NCBI RefSeq assembly: GCF_004364325.1
Contig: NZ_SOCP01000029.1
Span: 1 to 64,000, forward strand
Length of the DNA: 64,000 nucleotides
Origin: Actinophytocola oryzae
GTDB taxonomy: Bacteria > Actinomycetota > Actinomycetes > Mycobacteriales > Pseudonocardiaceae
Reading direction: 5' to 3'
In this document: one piece after another, positions 7,627 to 17,156 of the stretch
How the letters are laid out: the number at the start of each line of letters is the position of its first letter
Position numbering within the stretch: the first letter of the stretch is position 1
Made by a program: the position numbers and the translations under genes
Notes under the pieces: generated by a model
What the model saw: only the letters and a program-made list of their open reading frames with translations
What the model was told of the DNA's origin: nothing
Database searches by the model: none

Positions 7627-9222
7627 TCACGGCTTGCAGCGGGTGCCCTCCTTCGGCAGCTGCAGGTCGGTCAGGTACTTCACGCCTGCTTCGTCCACGC
7701 ACTTGTTGCCCTGGAGGAACGCCGTGTGCTGGGTCGCCTCGTAGGTCAGCAGGCCGCCGCCGAGACCCTTGGCCAGGGCGACGCCTGCCTCGTACGGGGT
7801 GGCCGGATCATTGGTCGTCGAGACCACCAGGACCTTCGGCAGGCCCGGGACGTTCGGTACGTGGGGCTCGCTCGTGTTGGGGACCGGCCAGTACGCGCAG
7901 GCGTCCAGGACGCCTACCGGCGGGTTGCCGTCGTCCAGGAACGGGGCCGCGGCCTTGTACTGGCGGGCCACCTCCAGTGCCTCGTTCGGGTCGGTGATGC
8001 GGGGGTCGTCCACACAGCGGACGGCGGTGAACACGTCCTGTGTCGTCGAGTACTCGCCGTCGCTGTCGCGTTCCATGTACAGGTCCGCCAGCTGCATCAA
8101 CGTGTCGCCGTCGTTCTGCTTCAGTCCGGTGAGGCCCGAGTTCAGGCGGTCCCACAGCTGCTCGGAGTACAGGGCCTGCACCACCCCGGTCGTGGCGTCC
8201 TCGTATGACAGCCTTCGACCGTCGCTCACCTGGACCGGGTTCTTGGCCAGCGGGCGCACCAGGTCCTGGAACGCCTTCAGTGCCCCGTTCTGGTCCTTCC
8301 CCAGCGCACAGTCGTCCTGCTTGACACACCACGCCACGAAGTCGTCGAACGCCTTCTGGAAGCCGGCACCCTGGGCGACCACCTCGTCCACCGGGCTCTG
8401 CGACGGGTCCAGCGCACCGTCCAGGACCAGCGCGCGCACGTTGTTCGGGAACGTCTCCGCGTAGGTGCTGCCGATCCTGGTGCCGTACGAGTACCCGAGG
8501 TACGTCAGCTTCTCGTCACCCAGAGCCGAGCGCAGGATGTCCAGGTCCTTCGCGACGTCCCTGGTGCCGATGTTGGCCAGCATCCCGGGACCGAACTTCG
8601 TGTTCTCCTCGCATTCCTGGCCGAAGCTCTTCGCCTCGTCCTCCTGTTTCCGCACGCCCGCGGGTGTGACGTCCAGTTCGGCGTCGTCCGCGCGTTCGGC
8701 GTCCATCTCCTGGTCTGTCAGGCACTCGACGTTCGGCTCGCTCGAGCCGACGCCTCGGGGGTCGAAGCCGACGAAGTCGAAGCGGTCTGCGAGCGTGTCG
8801 TTGGCGTCCGCGAGGGCCGCCGCCGTCGACAGGCCCGCCGCGCCGGGGCCGCCGGGGTTGATGACGAGCGAACCGATCCGCTCACTCGACTTCCGTGCGG
8901 GCCGCCGCAGCACGCCGAGCTTGACGGTGTCGCCGTCGGGCTTGGCGTAGTCGAGCGGCACGGTCAGGTGCGTGCACTGCAGGTCCTTGCTCCGCATGGC
9001 CTGCCTGTCGTAGTCGGTCTTGGCGTAGCCGTCGCAGCTGTCCCAGGTCAGGCCCTGTGAGTAGAACTTCTCCAGGCCCTGGGGCACCGGGCCCTTCGGT
9101 GCGTTGGTCACGGTGATGGGCAGCTTCGCTCCCGGCTCACCGTCGACGGAGGTCGTGCACGCCCCCGCGACGAATACGAGCAGGATGGAGGCGGTCACCA
9201 TGGCGCGCCGGCGTGTCGTCAC
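7627..9222 (-). CDS. Secreted alpha/beta-hydrolase, S33 tripeptidyl aminopeptidase type
   Basis: The 531-residue protein has an N-terminal signal (residues 1-22) ending VAGAC, a probable though imperfect lipobox (Cys22). The hydrolase core has the oxyanion segment NPGGPG (122-127), DPRGVGSS (154-161), the nucleophile elbow GYSYG (Ser245), and a C-terminal TAP-like domain carrying the Asp and His (NDPATPYE, QHTAFLQ). It resembles mycobacterial exported proteases CaeA/Hip1 and Rv2223c, which also lie between glnA2 and panB; that synteny supports the assignment. It is convergent to the MFS gene and divergent from secA2. The substrate is unknown. Confidence 0.85.
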   Translation of the reverse strand: MTTRRRAMVTASILLVFVAGACTTSVDGEPGAKLPITVTNAPKGPVPQGLEKFYSQGLTWDSCDGYAKTDYDRQAMRSKDLQCTHLTVPLDYAKPDGDTVKLGVLRRPARKSSERIGSLVINPGGPGAAGLSTAAALADANDTLADRFDFVGFDPRGVGSSEPNVECLTDQEMDAERADDAELDVTPAGVRKQEDEAKSFGQECEENTKFGPGMLANIGTRDVAKDLDILRSALGDEKLTYLGYSYGTRIGSTYAETFPNNVRALVLDGALDPSQSPVDEVVAQGAGFQKAFDDFVAWCVKQDDCALGKDQNGALKAFQDLVRPLAKNPVQVSDGRRLSYEDATTGVVQALYSEQLWDRLNSGLTGLKQNDGDTLMQLADLYMERDSDGEYSTTQDVFTAVRCVDDPRITDPNEALEVARQYKAAAPFLDDGNPPVGVLDACAYWPVPNTSEPHVPNVPGLPKVLVVSTTNDPATPYEAGVALAKGLGGGLLTYEATQHTAFLQGNKCVDEAGVKYLTDLQLPKEGTRCKP

Positions 9223-9266
9223 GCCCCAGATCCTGCCAGCCGGAACTCATGTGGTGGCGTGGACCG

Positions 9267-9295
9267 TTACCGTGCAGGGCACAACCGCGTATAGG
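9267..9295 (+). promoter_or_regulatory. Putative secA2 promoter
   Basis: TTACCG (9267-9272), a 17-nt spacer and TATAGG (9290-9295) lie just upstream of the GAGGAGGTG ribosome binding site (9301-9309) of secA2. The hexamers are imperfect but the spacing is ideal. Confidence 0.4.
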
Positions 9296-9316
9296 CGAGC
9301 GAGGAGGTGAGCGTCG

Positions 9317-11683
9317 GTGGCGGCGTTCATGCGGCGCGTGAAGGCCGGCTTCAGCCGGTTCCTGGACCGGCCAGCCACCGTCGACATCTCACGCTACGAG
9401 GAGCTGCTGACCTCGATCGAGTGGCGCGAGAAAAAGGTCGGCGAGCTCTCCGACGACGAGCTGACCTCGGCGGCCACGGAGCTGCGTCGCGAGGCCGACG
9501 AGCCGGGTTTCGACGACAAGGCGCTGATCGAGCTGTGCGCGCTCGGCCGCGAGGCCGCCAAGCGGGCGCTCGACGAGCGGCCCTACGACGTCCAGCTGCT
9601 CGGCACGATGGAGCTGCTCGAGGGCCACGTCGTCCAGATGGCCACCGGTGAGGGCAAGACGCTCGCGGGCGCGCTCGCGGCGGCCGGCTACGCGCTGCAG
9701 GGCCACGCCGTGCACGTCATGTCGGTCAACGACTACCTCGCCCAGCGCGACGCCGAGTGGATGGGCCCGATCTACGCGATGCTCGGCGTGAGCGTCGGGT
9801 GGGTCAGCCAGACCTCGACCCAGGAGGAGCGGCGCGCGGCCTACGCGGCCGACGTCACCTACGGGTCGGTCAGCGAGATCGGCTTCGACGTCCTGCGTGA
9901 CCGGCTCTGCACCTCGGTCGACGACATGGTCGGGCGCCCGCCGGACGTCGTGATCGTCGACGAGGCCGACTCCGTGCTGATCGACGAGGCCAAGGTGCCG
10001 CTCGTGCTGGCCGGCTCGTCCGACGAGGGCCAGTCCGACCCCGAGGTCGCCAAGGTCGTCCGCGCGCTCAAGCCGGGTCAGCACTACGAGAAGGACGAGG
10101 ACGGCCGCAACGCGTGGCTCACCACGCGGGGCGCGAAGGTCGTCGAGAAGGCTCTCGGCGGTGTCGACCTGTACTCCGGCGAGCACAGCGACCGCCTAGC
10201 CGCGGTCAACGCCGCGCTGCACGCACACGCGCTGCTGGAGCGGGACGTCGACTACATCGTCCGCGACGGCAAGGTCCACCTGATCAACAGCTCCCGCGGC
10301 CGGATCGCGCTGCGCCAGCGCTGGCCTGACGGGTTGCAGGCGGCGGTCGAGGCCAAGGAGCGGCTGCGGCCGACCGAGAGCGGCGAGGTGCTCGACTCGA
10401 TCAGCGTCCAGGGCCTGATCAGCCGGTACGTGACGGTGTGCGGCATGACCGGCACCGCGGTCGCGGTGTCCGAGCAGCTGCGTGAGTTCTACGAGCTGCG
10501 TGTCGCCGTGATCCCGCCGAACACGCCGTGTGTGCGTGAGGACGAGCCGGACCGCATGTACGACACGGTCGAGAACAAGGAGGCCGCGATCGTCAGGGAG
10601 ATCGCGGAGGTCCACAAGGACGGCAGGCCGATCCTGATCGGCACGCGTGACGTCGCGGAGTCCGAGCGGTTGGCGAAGATGCTCGCCGACGCCGAGGTCG
10701 AGTGCGTCGTGCTGAACGCGAAGAACGACGCGCAGGAGGCCGCGATCGTGGCCGAGGCAGGCGCGTACCAGGCGGTCACCGTGTCCACGCAGATGGCGGG
10801 CCGGGGCACCGACATCCGCCTCGGCGGTCGCGCGAGCGGTGACGCCGAGGCCCACGACAAGGTCGCCGACCTCGGTGGACTCCTCGTGATCGGCACCGGG
10901 CGGTACCCGTCGAGCAGGCTCGACGACCAGCTGCGCGGCCGGTCCGGCCGGCAGGGCGACCCCGGCGGGTCGATCATGTTCGCGAGCCTGAACGACGACC
11001 AGGTCATCCAGTACGCGCCGGACGCGACCGCGGGTGCGGAACCGGACGAGGAAGACGACCTCGGGCGGCTGCTCGACCCGACGTCCAAGCGGTTCATCGA
11101 CCACGCGCAGAAGGTGTCCGAGGGCGTCCAGTTGGAGATCCACCGCAACACCTGGCGGTACACACGGCTCATCGAGCACCAGCGCAAGGTGCTGCTGGAG
11201 TACCGCGACGAGCTGCTGACCACCGACCTCGCGGCCACGACCCTCGCGTCGCAGGCCGAGGAGCGGTGGAAGGAGCTGACCGAGGACATCGAGGACGAGA
11301 AGGTCCTCGATGACGCCGCGCGGCAGATCATGCTCTACCACCTCGACCAGCGGTGGACCGAGCACCTGGCCTTCCTCGCGGACGTGCGGGAGACGATCCA
11401 CCTGCGGGCGCTCGCCAAGGAGACGCCGATCGACGAGTTCCACCGGACCGCGATCCCCGAGTTCCGCAAGATCCAGGACGAGATCACCGACCGGGCCGTC
11501 GAGACGCTCAAGACGGTCGGGTTCGGGCCGGACGGCGTGGACCTCGTGTCCGACGGGCTGCGGCGGCCGTCCGCGACGTGGACGTACATGATCCACGACA
11601 ACCCGTTCGACACCGACGCCGAGCAGGCACTGCAGCGGGTCCGCGCGATGATCAAGAAGGTGCGAGGCGGGTCACGCCGGTGA
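9317..11683 (+). CDS. secA2: Accessory Sec preprotein translocase ATPase SecA2
   Basis: The 788-residue protein carries Walker A MATGEGKTLAG (~108-118), DEAD-like VDEADSVLIDEA (~214-225), GMTGTA, the GRGTDIRLGG motif and RGRSGRQGDPG. It is shorter than SecA1 (~930-950) and lacks the C-terminal zinc-binding tail, which is the known SecA2 pattern. SecA2 exports a subset of proteins with help of the housekeeping SecYEG channel. The GTG at 9317 has a strong GAGGAGGTG site 7 nt upstream, which fixes the start. It is followed by nadE after 39 nt, perhaps in the same transcript. Confidence 0.95.
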   Translation: MAAFMRRVKAGFSRFLDRPATVDISRYEELLTSIEWREKKVGELSDDELTSAATELRREADEPGFDDKALIELCALGREAAKRALDERPYDVQLLGTMELLEGHVVQMATGEGKTLAGALAAAGYALQGHAVHVMSVNDYLAQRDAEWMGPIYAMLGVSVGWVSQTSTQEERRAAYAADVTYGSVSEIGFDVLRDRLCTSVDDMVGRPPDVVIVDEADSVLIDEAKVPLVLAGSSDEGQSDPEVAKVVRALKPGQHYEKDEDGRNAWLTTRGAKVVEKALGGVDLYSGEHSDRLAAVNAALHAHALLERDVDYIVRDGKVHLINSSRGRIALRQRWPDGLQAAVEAKERLRPTESGEVLDSISVQGLISRYVTVCGMTGTAVAVSEQLREFYELRVAVIPPNTPCVREDEPDRMYDTVENKEAAIVREIAEVHKDGRPILIGTRDVAESERLAKMLADAEVECVVLNAKNDAQEAAIVAEAGAYQAVTVSTQMAGRGTDIRLGGRASGDAEAHDKVADLGGLLVIGTGRYPSSRLDDQLRGRSGRQGDPGGSIMFASLNDDQVIQYAPDATAGAEPDEEDDLGRLLDPTSKRFIDHAQKVSEGVQLEIHRNTWRYTRLIEHQRKVLLEYRDELLTTDLAATTLASQAEERWKELTEDIEDEKVLDDAARQIMLYHLDQRWTEHLAFLADVRETIHLRALAKETPIDEFHRTAIPEFRKIQDEITDRAVETLKTVGFGPDGVDLVSDGLRRPSATWTYMIHDNPFDTDAEQALQRVRAMIKKVRGGSRR

Positions 11684-11722
11684 CTTTTCGCCTGTTGGGC
11701 GAAAACGTGTCAGGATGGTGGC

Positions 11723-13441
11723 ATGCCACAGCTACGCATCGCGCTCGCGCAGGTCAACGCCACGGTCGGTGACCTGGACGGCAACTCGGATCTGGTCGCG
11801 TCGTGGACGGAGCGTGCCCACGAGCAGGGTGCTCACCTGGTCGTGTTCCCCGAGATGGTGCTGACCGGCTACCCGGTGGAGGACCTGGCGCTGCGGGAGT
11901 CGTTCGCGTCGGCGTCGCGCACCGCGCTGTCCACGCTGGCCGCGCGGTTGGCCGAGGAGGGCCACGGGTCGGTGGCGGCCGTGGTCAGCTACCTGGACCT
12001 GGACGAGGTCGGGCCGCGTGACGCGGTGGCGGTGCTGTACGAGGGGCGGATCGCCGCGACGCAGTTCAAGCACCACCTGCCGAACTACGGCGTGTTCGAC
12101 GAGCGGCGGCTGTTCAAGCCGGGCCGGACGCTCGACATCGTGCGACTGCACGGGCTCGAGGTCGGCATGGTGATCTGCGAGGACATCTGGCAGGAGGGCG
12201 GCCCGATCTCGGCGCTGGGCGCGGCCGGGGTGGACCTGGTGGTGTCGCCGAACGCGTCGCCCTACGAGCGGGACAAGGACGGCACGCGGCTCCCCCTCGT
12301 GGCTCGGCGGGCCGCCGAGGCCGGGGCGCCGCTCGTGTACGTGAACATGGTCGGCGGCCAGGACGACCTCGTGTTCGACGGCGACTCGATGGCGGTGTCC
12401 CCGTCGGGTGACGTCCTGACACGGCTGCCGCAGTTCGTCGAGCACCTGACGGTGATGGATCTCGACCTTCCGGGTGGTGCCGCCACCACCTCGGGTGACG
12501 TGTCGGGCTTCGCCGTGCGGCGCGTGACGTTGTCGTCCCCGCCACTCGCGGCCTACCAGCCGCTGGCGGCGCCCGAGTCGGACGAGCCGCTGCCGGAGCT
12601 GGCGGAGATGTGGGCCGCGCTGGAGCTCGGCCTGCGGGACTACGTGCGCAAGAACGGGTTCACGTCGGTCGTGCTCGGGTTGTCGGGCGGGATCGACTCG
12701 GCGGTGTGCGCGGCGCTGGCCGTGGACGCACTTGGCGCGGAGAACGTGCACGGCGTGTCGATGCCGTCGGTGTACTCGTCGGACCACTCGAGGTCGGACG
12801 CCGAGGACCTGGCCGGCCGCACCGGCCTGCACTACCAGGTGCAGGCGATCGAGGACATGGTCGCGGTGTTCGTGTCGCAGCTGGAGCTGACGGGCCTCGC
12901 CGAGGAGAACGTCCAGGCCCGCTGCCGGGGCGTCACCCTGATGGGGCTGTCGAACCAGCACGGCCACCTGGTGCTCGCGACCGGCAACAAGACCGAGCTG
13001 GCCGTCGGCTACTCGACGATCTACGGCGACGCGGTCGGCGGGTTCGCGCCGATCAAGGACGTGCCGAAGACGCTGGTCTGGGAGCTGGCGCGGTGGCGCG
13101 ACGAGGTCGCGGCCGAGCGTGGGCAGACCCCGCCGATCCCGCCGAACTCGATCACCAAGCCGCCGTCGGCCGAGCTGCGGCCCGGCCAGATGGACTCGGA
13201 CTCGCTGCCGGACTACGAGCTGCTGGACCGGGTGCTCGACGACTACATCGAGGGCGACCGCGGCTACGGGGACCTGATCGCGGCGGGCTTCGCACCGGAG
13301 CTGATCGACAGGGTGCTCCGCATGGTCGACCGCGCCGAGTACAAGCGCCGCCAGTACCCGCCGGGCACGAAGATCACCTTCAAGGCCTTCGGCCGCGACC
13401 GCCGTCTCCCGATGACCAACGCCTGGCGCGAGGGCAAGTAG
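11723..13441 (+). CDS. nadE: Glutamine-dependent NAD+ synthetase
   Basis: This 572-residue, two-domain enzyme amidates deamido-NAD+ using glutamine. The N-terminal CN-hydrolase (glutaminase) domain has the triad Glu44 (VFPEM), Lys116 (QFKHHLP) and Cys152 (VICEDIW). The C-terminal ATP-pyrophosphatase domain has the P-loop LSGGIDSAV near residue 320, ATGNKTE and the YGDAVGGFAPIKD segment. The length suits this NadE class, which differs from the long ~680-residue mycobacterial form. A partial dyad (GACCAGG/CCTGGTC, 13448-13469) follows the stop but has no U-tract, so termination there is doubtful. Confidence 0.95.
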   Translation: MPQLRIALAQVNATVGDLDGNSDLVASWTERAHEQGAHLVVFPEMVLTGYPVEDLALRESFASASRTALSTLAARLAEEGHGSVAAVVSYLDLDEVGPRDAVAVLYEGRIAATQFKHHLPNYGVFDERRLFKPGRTLDIVRLHGLEVGMVICEDIWQEGGPISALGAAGVDLVVSPNASPYERDKDGTRLPLVARRAAEAGAPLVYVNMVGGQDDLVFDGDSMAVSPSGDVLTRLPQFVEHLTVMDLDLPGGAATTSGDVSGFAVRRVTLSSPPLAAYQPLAAPESDEPLPELAEMWAALELGLRDYVRKNGFTSVVLGLSGGIDSAVCAALAVDALGAENVHGVSMPSVYSSDHSRSDAEDLAGRTGLHYQVQAIEDMVAVFVSQLELTGLAEENVQARCRGVTLMGLSNQHGHLVLATGNKTELAVGYSTIYGDAVGGFAPIKDVPKTLVWELARWRDEVAAERGQTPPIPPNSITKPPSAELRPGQMDSDSLPDYELLDRVLDDYIEGDRGYGDLIAAGFAPELIDRVLRMVDRAEYKRRQYPPGTKITFKAFGRDRRLPMTNAWREGK

Positions 13442-13599
13442 TCCCATGACCAGGCCTGGTGTCCTGGTCGCATGCGCGTGTGAAGCTCGTCGCAGGGGTG
13501 TCTCACGTCGTCGTGTTGGTGCGACATTGGAGTCGTAAGCCATCCACGAACACCCGGGGACCCACACGATCGTGGGCTTCGAGGGAAGGACGGTCGACA

Positions 13600-14469
13600 A
13601 TGACGTCAGCATCGAACCCCGAGGTGGCCGCGCCCTACGGCACGGGTGCCGCCTCAGGCGACAAGAAGCCCGCGAAACGCGTGCGCATCCACCACCTCCG
13701 GGAGCTCAAGCAGCGGGGTGAGGCATGGCCGATGCTCACCGCCTACGACATGTACACCGCCGAGCTGTTCGACGAGGCCGGCATCCCGGTCCTGCTGGTC
13801 GGCGACTCCGCCGCCAACAACGTCTACGGCTACGACACGTCACTGCCGATCACGGTCGACGAGATGATCCCACTCGTACGAAGTGTCACTCGGTCGGTGA
13901 AGCGGGCACTGGTCGTGGCCGACCTGCCGTTCGGCTCCTACCAGCTGTCACCCGAACAGGCCCTGGCCACGGCCGTGCGGATGATGAAGGAAGGCCGCGC
14001 CCACGCGGTGAAGCTCGAGGGCGGCGCCGCGTTCGCGCCGCACGTCAAGGCCATCACCACAGCGGGCGTGCCCGTCATGGGCCACATCGGGTTCACCCCG
14101 CAGAGTGAGCACAACCTCGGTGGTTACCGCGTGCAGGGTCGTGGCGAGGCGGCGGACGTCCTGCTCGAGGACGCCCTCGCACTCCAGGCCGCCGGGGCGT
14201 TCTCGGTCGTCATGGAGATGGTGCCCGCCGAGGCCGCGAAGCGGGTCACCCACGAGCTGGAGATCCCGACGGTCGGCATCGGCGCCGGTCCGGACTGCGA
14301 CGCCCAGGTGCTGGTCTGGCAGGACATGATGGGCCTGCGGCGCGGCAAGGCGCCCCGGTTCGTCAAGCGTTACGCCGACCTGGCCGGGGTGATGAAGGGC
14401 GCGGTGGAGCAGTTCGCGTCCGAGGTGCGGGAGCGCGAGTTCCCGGCGCCGGAGCACGTCTTCCACTGA
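13600..14469 (+). CDS. panB: 3-methyl-2-oxobutanoate hydroxymethyltransferase
   Basis: PanB transfers a hydroxymethyl group from methylene-tetrahydrofolate to 2-oxoisovalerate, the first step of pantothenate and CoA synthesis. The protein is 289 residues from ATG 13600, which has AAGGA 9 nt upstream; the longer open frame upstream has no such site. Visible signatures are VGDSAANNVYG (metal Asp), DLPFGSYQ, KLEGG, MGHIGFTPQS, the catalytic Glu region VMEMVPAE and IGIGAG. The order glnA2...S33 protease...panB matches mycobacteria, with secA2 and nadE interposed here. A strong terminator follows. Confidence 0.96.
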   Translation: MTSASNPEVAAPYGTGAASGDKKPAKRVRIHHLRELKQRGEAWPMLTAYDMYTAELFDEAGIPVLLVGDSAANNVYGYDTSLPITVDEMIPLVRSVTRSVKRALVVADLPFGSYQLSPEQALATAVRMMKEGRAHAVKLEGGAAFAPHVKAITTAGVPVMGHIGFTPQSEHNLGGYRVQGRGEAADVLLEDALALQAAGAFSVVMEMVPAEAAKRVTHELEIPTVGIGAGPDCDAQVLVWQDMMGLRRGKAPRFVKRYADLAGVMKGAVEQFASEVREREFPAPEHVFH

Positions 14470-14478
14470 GTCGGTTCT

Positions 14479-14518
14479 CCGCCCGCGGCAGCTCTCGAGC
14501 CGCGGGCGGAAACTTTTT
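14479..14518 (+). terminator. Intrinsic terminator after panB
   Basis: Arms CCGCCCGCGGC (14479-14489) and GCCGCGGGCGG (14499-14509) form a perfect 11-bp GC stem around a 9-nt loop. They are followed by AAACTTTTT with five consecutive T's (14514-14518). It lies 10 nt after the panB stop and is the clearest intrinsic terminator in the window. Confidence 0.93.
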
Positions 14519-14591
14519 CGGGGAGAGTGTCGATCCGGGGCGGGCACGTTCGACGCGTGGGCAGAACCGCACTTCGAACGGAGACTCTCGG

Positions 14592-15212
14592 ATGAGCACC
14601 ATCGCGATCAACATGTTCGTGTCCCTCGACGGCGTGGCGCAGGCGCCAGGCGGCCCGAAGGAGGATGTGGACGGCGACTTCGGGCACGGCGGCTGGACGG
14701 TGCCGTACTTCACCGAGCAGGTCGGCGACATCGTCGGCCCGTGGCACGCCAGTGCGGGTGCGCTGCTGCTCGGCCGCAGGACCTACGACATCTTCGCCGC
14801 GTACTGGCCGCACGTACCCGACGGCCACGAGGAGGCGCCCATGGCGAAGATCCTCAACAACGTGCCCAAGTACGTGGCCTCCCGGTCGAAGCCCTCGCTG
14901 ACGTGGGAGAACTCGTCGCTGCTCGACGGCGACGTGCCTGCGGCGGTGGCCGAGCTGAAGCGGCAGGACCTCGGCGAGGTGGTGGTCGTCGGCAGCCTCG
15001 ACCTCGCGCAGACGCTGATCGCCAACGACCTGGTCGACGAGTACCGGCTCACCGTGTTCCCCGTCGTGCTGGGCACCGGCAAGCGGCTGTTCGGCGACGG
15101 TGCCGTGCCGAGCGGGCTGGAGCTCGTGTCGGCGCGGACCACCGACTCCGGTGTCGTGGGCTGCGTGTACCGGCCCGTCGGCAAGCCCGGCTACGGGTCC
15201 TTCGAGCTCTGA
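14592..15212 (+). CDS. Dihydrofolate reductase family protein (RibD C-terminal type)
   Basis: The 206-residue protein has the RibD_C/DHFR-like fold: an N-terminal strand with SLDGV, LLLGRRTYDIF (NADPH-binding turn) and the late LVDEYRLTVFPVVLGTGKRLF block. Members are NADPH-linked reductases, mostly of unknown substrate; it is not the housekeeping folA. It stands alone behind the panB terminator and converges on the glutathionyl-hydroquinone-reductase-like gene. The ATG follows GGAGACTCTCGG. Confidence 0.82.
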   Translation: MSTIAINMFVSLDGVAQAPGGPKEDVDGDFGHGGWTVPYFTEQVGDIVGPWHASAGALLLGRRTYDIFAAYWPHVPDGHEEAPMAKILNNVPKYVASRSKPSLTWENSSLLDGDVPAAVAELKRQDLGEVVVVGSLDLAQTLIANDLVDEYRLTVFPVVLGTGKRLFGDGAVPSGLELVSARTTDSGVVGCVYRPVGKPGYGSFEL

Positions 15213-15258
15213 CGAGCCGTCGCAGGCAGCGGAGGCCGACGACCTGCCGCCCCGCGAG

Positions 15259-16194
15259 TCAGCCTCGGCCGTGCGGGGTGTGCCAGCGGGACAGGTCCGG
15301 GCCCTTCGGGACGATGCGGGTCGGGTTGATCGCGTCGTGGGTGTAGTAGTAGTGCCGTTTGATGTGGTCGAAGTCGACGGTGTCGCCGAAGCCCGGGGTC
15401 TGGAACAGGTCTCGGGCGTACGCCCACAGCACCGGCATCTCCGCCAGCTTCTCGCGGTTGCACTTGAAGTGGCCGTGGTACACGGCGTCGAAGCGGACCA
15501 GGGTCGTGAACAGGCGGATGTCCGCCTCGGTGATCTTGTCCCCCACCAGGTACCGCTGGTTCGAAAGCCTCGCCGACAGGCGGTCCAGCTCGGCGAACAG
15601 GGCGTCGTACGCGTCCTCGTACGCCTCCTGGCTGCTCGCGAACCCGCATCGGTACACGCCGTTGTTCACGTTCTGGAAGATCGGCTCGATCACCTCGTCG
15701 ATCTCCTGCCGCAGCGCCTCCGGGTACAGGTCCGGGGCACCCGGCCGGTGGAACTCCCGCCACTCGGTCGACAGGTCCAGCGTGATCTGGGGATAGTCGT
15801 TGGTCACCACGTTGCCCGACTCGACGTCCACGATCGACGGGACCGTCACGCGGCCCTCGAACGTCGGGTCGGCCCGCAGGTACGCCTCGGACAGGTACTC
15901 GATGTCCAGCACGGGATCGCGGTCGTTCTCGTCCAGGGTGAAGCGCCAGCCCTTCTCGTCGCGGACGGGGTCGACCACGGCCAGGGAGATGGCGTCCTCC
16001 AGGCCGAGCAGGCCGCGCACGATCACCGCCCGGTGCGCCCACGGGCACGCCAGGCTCACCACCAGGCGGTACTTCCCCGGCGCCGCCTGCCAGCCGGACG
16101 AGCCGTCCGCGGTGATCCGGTCGGTGAACCGGTTGGCTTGGCGGACGAACTCGCCGCGCTTGGACGTTTCCTTGCCGAACTGCACGGTTGCCAT
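15259..16194 (-). CDS. Glutathionyl-hydroquinone reductase family (ECM4/YqjG-like)
   Basis: This 311-residue glutathione S-transferase-fold protein has the family's redox motif ACPWAHR (Cys50). It continues with TVPSIVD and NDYPQI, the C-terminal helical domain (YLVGDKITEADIRLF) and the late YYTHDAINPTRIVP segment. Known members reduce thiolated hydroquinones. Actinobacteria use mycothiol rather than glutathione, so the physiological thiol is probably mycothiol (inference). It is divergent from the prolyl aminopeptidase gene with a 23-nt gap. Confidence 0.87.
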   Translation of the reverse strand: MATVQFGKETSKRGEFVRQANRFTDRITADGSSGWQAAPGKYRLVVSLACPWAHRAVIVRGLLGLEDAISLAVVDPVRDEKGWRFTLDENDRDPVLDIEYLSEAYLRADPTFEGRVTVPSIVDVESGNVVTNDYPQITLDLSTEWREFHRPGAPDLYPEALRQEIDEVIEPIFQNVNNGVYRCGFASSQEAYEDAYDALFAELDRLSARLSNQRYLVGDKITEADIRLFTTLVRFDAVYHGHFKCNREKLAEMPVLWAYARDLFQTPGFGDTVDFDHIKRHYYYTHDAINPTRIVPKGPDLSRWHTPHGRG

Positions 16195-16217
16195 GCCATC
16201 GAATCTAGGCTCCCCGC

Positions 16218-17156
16218 ATGCGCCACTTCTACCCGGCGCTCGACGCGTACGCCGAGGGCATGCTCGACGTGGGCGACGGGCACCGCGTCTACTGGGAGGT
16301 CAGCGGCAACCCTGACGGGAAGCCGGTCGTGTTCCTGCACGGCGGCCCCGGTGCGGGCACCACTCCCCTGCACCGCCGGTTCTTCGATCCCGCCGCCTAC
16401 CGGATCGTGCTGTTCGACCAGCGGGGCTGTGGCCGCAGCACACCGCACGTCGCCACCCGGGACCCGGACGGCCACAACACCACCTGGCACCTCGTCGCCG
16501 ACATGGAAGCGCTGCGGGAGCACCTCGGCATCGAGCGGTGGCAGGTGTTCGGCGGCTCCTGGGGCGCGACCCTCGGACTCGCCTACGCGCAGACCCACCC
16601 CGAACGGGTGGCCGAGATCATCCTGCGTGGCGTGTTCCTGCTGCGCCGGTCCGAACTGGACTGGCTCTACCGCGGTGGCGCCGGGGCGTTGTTCCCCGCC
16701 GAGTGGGAGAGGTTCTCGGCGCTGGTCACGGACGGCGACGTGCTCGACGGGTACCGACGTCTACTGGGTGACCCTGCCCGTGCCGCCGAGGCCGCTGCCG
16801 TGTGGAGCGAATGGGAGGGCGCGGTCGTCGCGGTCGACCCCACGCCCGGCCTCGTCGCGGCGTACGGCGAGCCGAGGTTCGCGGTCGCGTTCGCCAAGCT
16901 CGCGCTGCACTACTTCACCAACGGCGGCTGGCTCGACGACGGGCAGCTCATCCGCGACGCGGGCAAGCTCGCCGGCATCCCCGGCCGGATCGTGCAGGGA
17001 CGCTACGACGTCGTCAGCCCGCCGGTCACCGCGTGGGAGCTGCACCGCGCCTGGCCGGACTCGACGCTGAGCATCCTCCCGCGCGCCGGGCACGCGGTCA
17101 CCGACTACGGCGTGCTCGACGCCCTGATCGCCGCTACCGACGAGTTCCGGCCCTGA
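16218..17156 (+). CDS. pip: Prolyl aminopeptidase
   Basis: This 312-residue cytoplasmic alpha/beta-hydrolase removes N-terminal proline from peptides. The signature pieces are HGGPGAG (41-47), DQRGCGRS (67-74), the nucleophile elbow GGSWG (Ser114), TNGGW, the catalytic Asp region QGRYDVVSP and the His in GHAV near the C terminus. The length and the NNTWHLVADMEALR-type helix fit Pip. Its 3' end overlaps the convergent BtuF-like gene by 23 nt. Confidence 0.92.
   Translation: MRHFYPALDAYAEGMLDVGDGHRVYWEVSGNPDGKPVVFLHGGPGAGTTPLHRRFFDPAAYRIVLFDQRGCGRSTPHVATRDPDGHNTTWHLVADMEALREHLGIERWQVFGGSWGATLGLAYAQTHPERVAEIILRGVFLLRRSELDWLYRGGAGALFPAEWERFSALVTDGDVLDGYRRLLGDPARAAEAAAVWSEWEGAVVAVDPTPGLVAAYGEPRFAVAFAKLALHYFTNGGWLDDGQLIRDAGKLAGIPGRIVQGRYDVVSPPVTAWELHRAWPDSTLSILPRAGHAVTDYGVLDALIAATDEFRP

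Noticed and set aside
13448..13469. Terminator after nadE (GACCAGG/CCTGGTC dyad)
   Set aside because: The 7-bp stem has no U-tract and an equally good internal palindrome; too weak to call next to the clear panB terminator.
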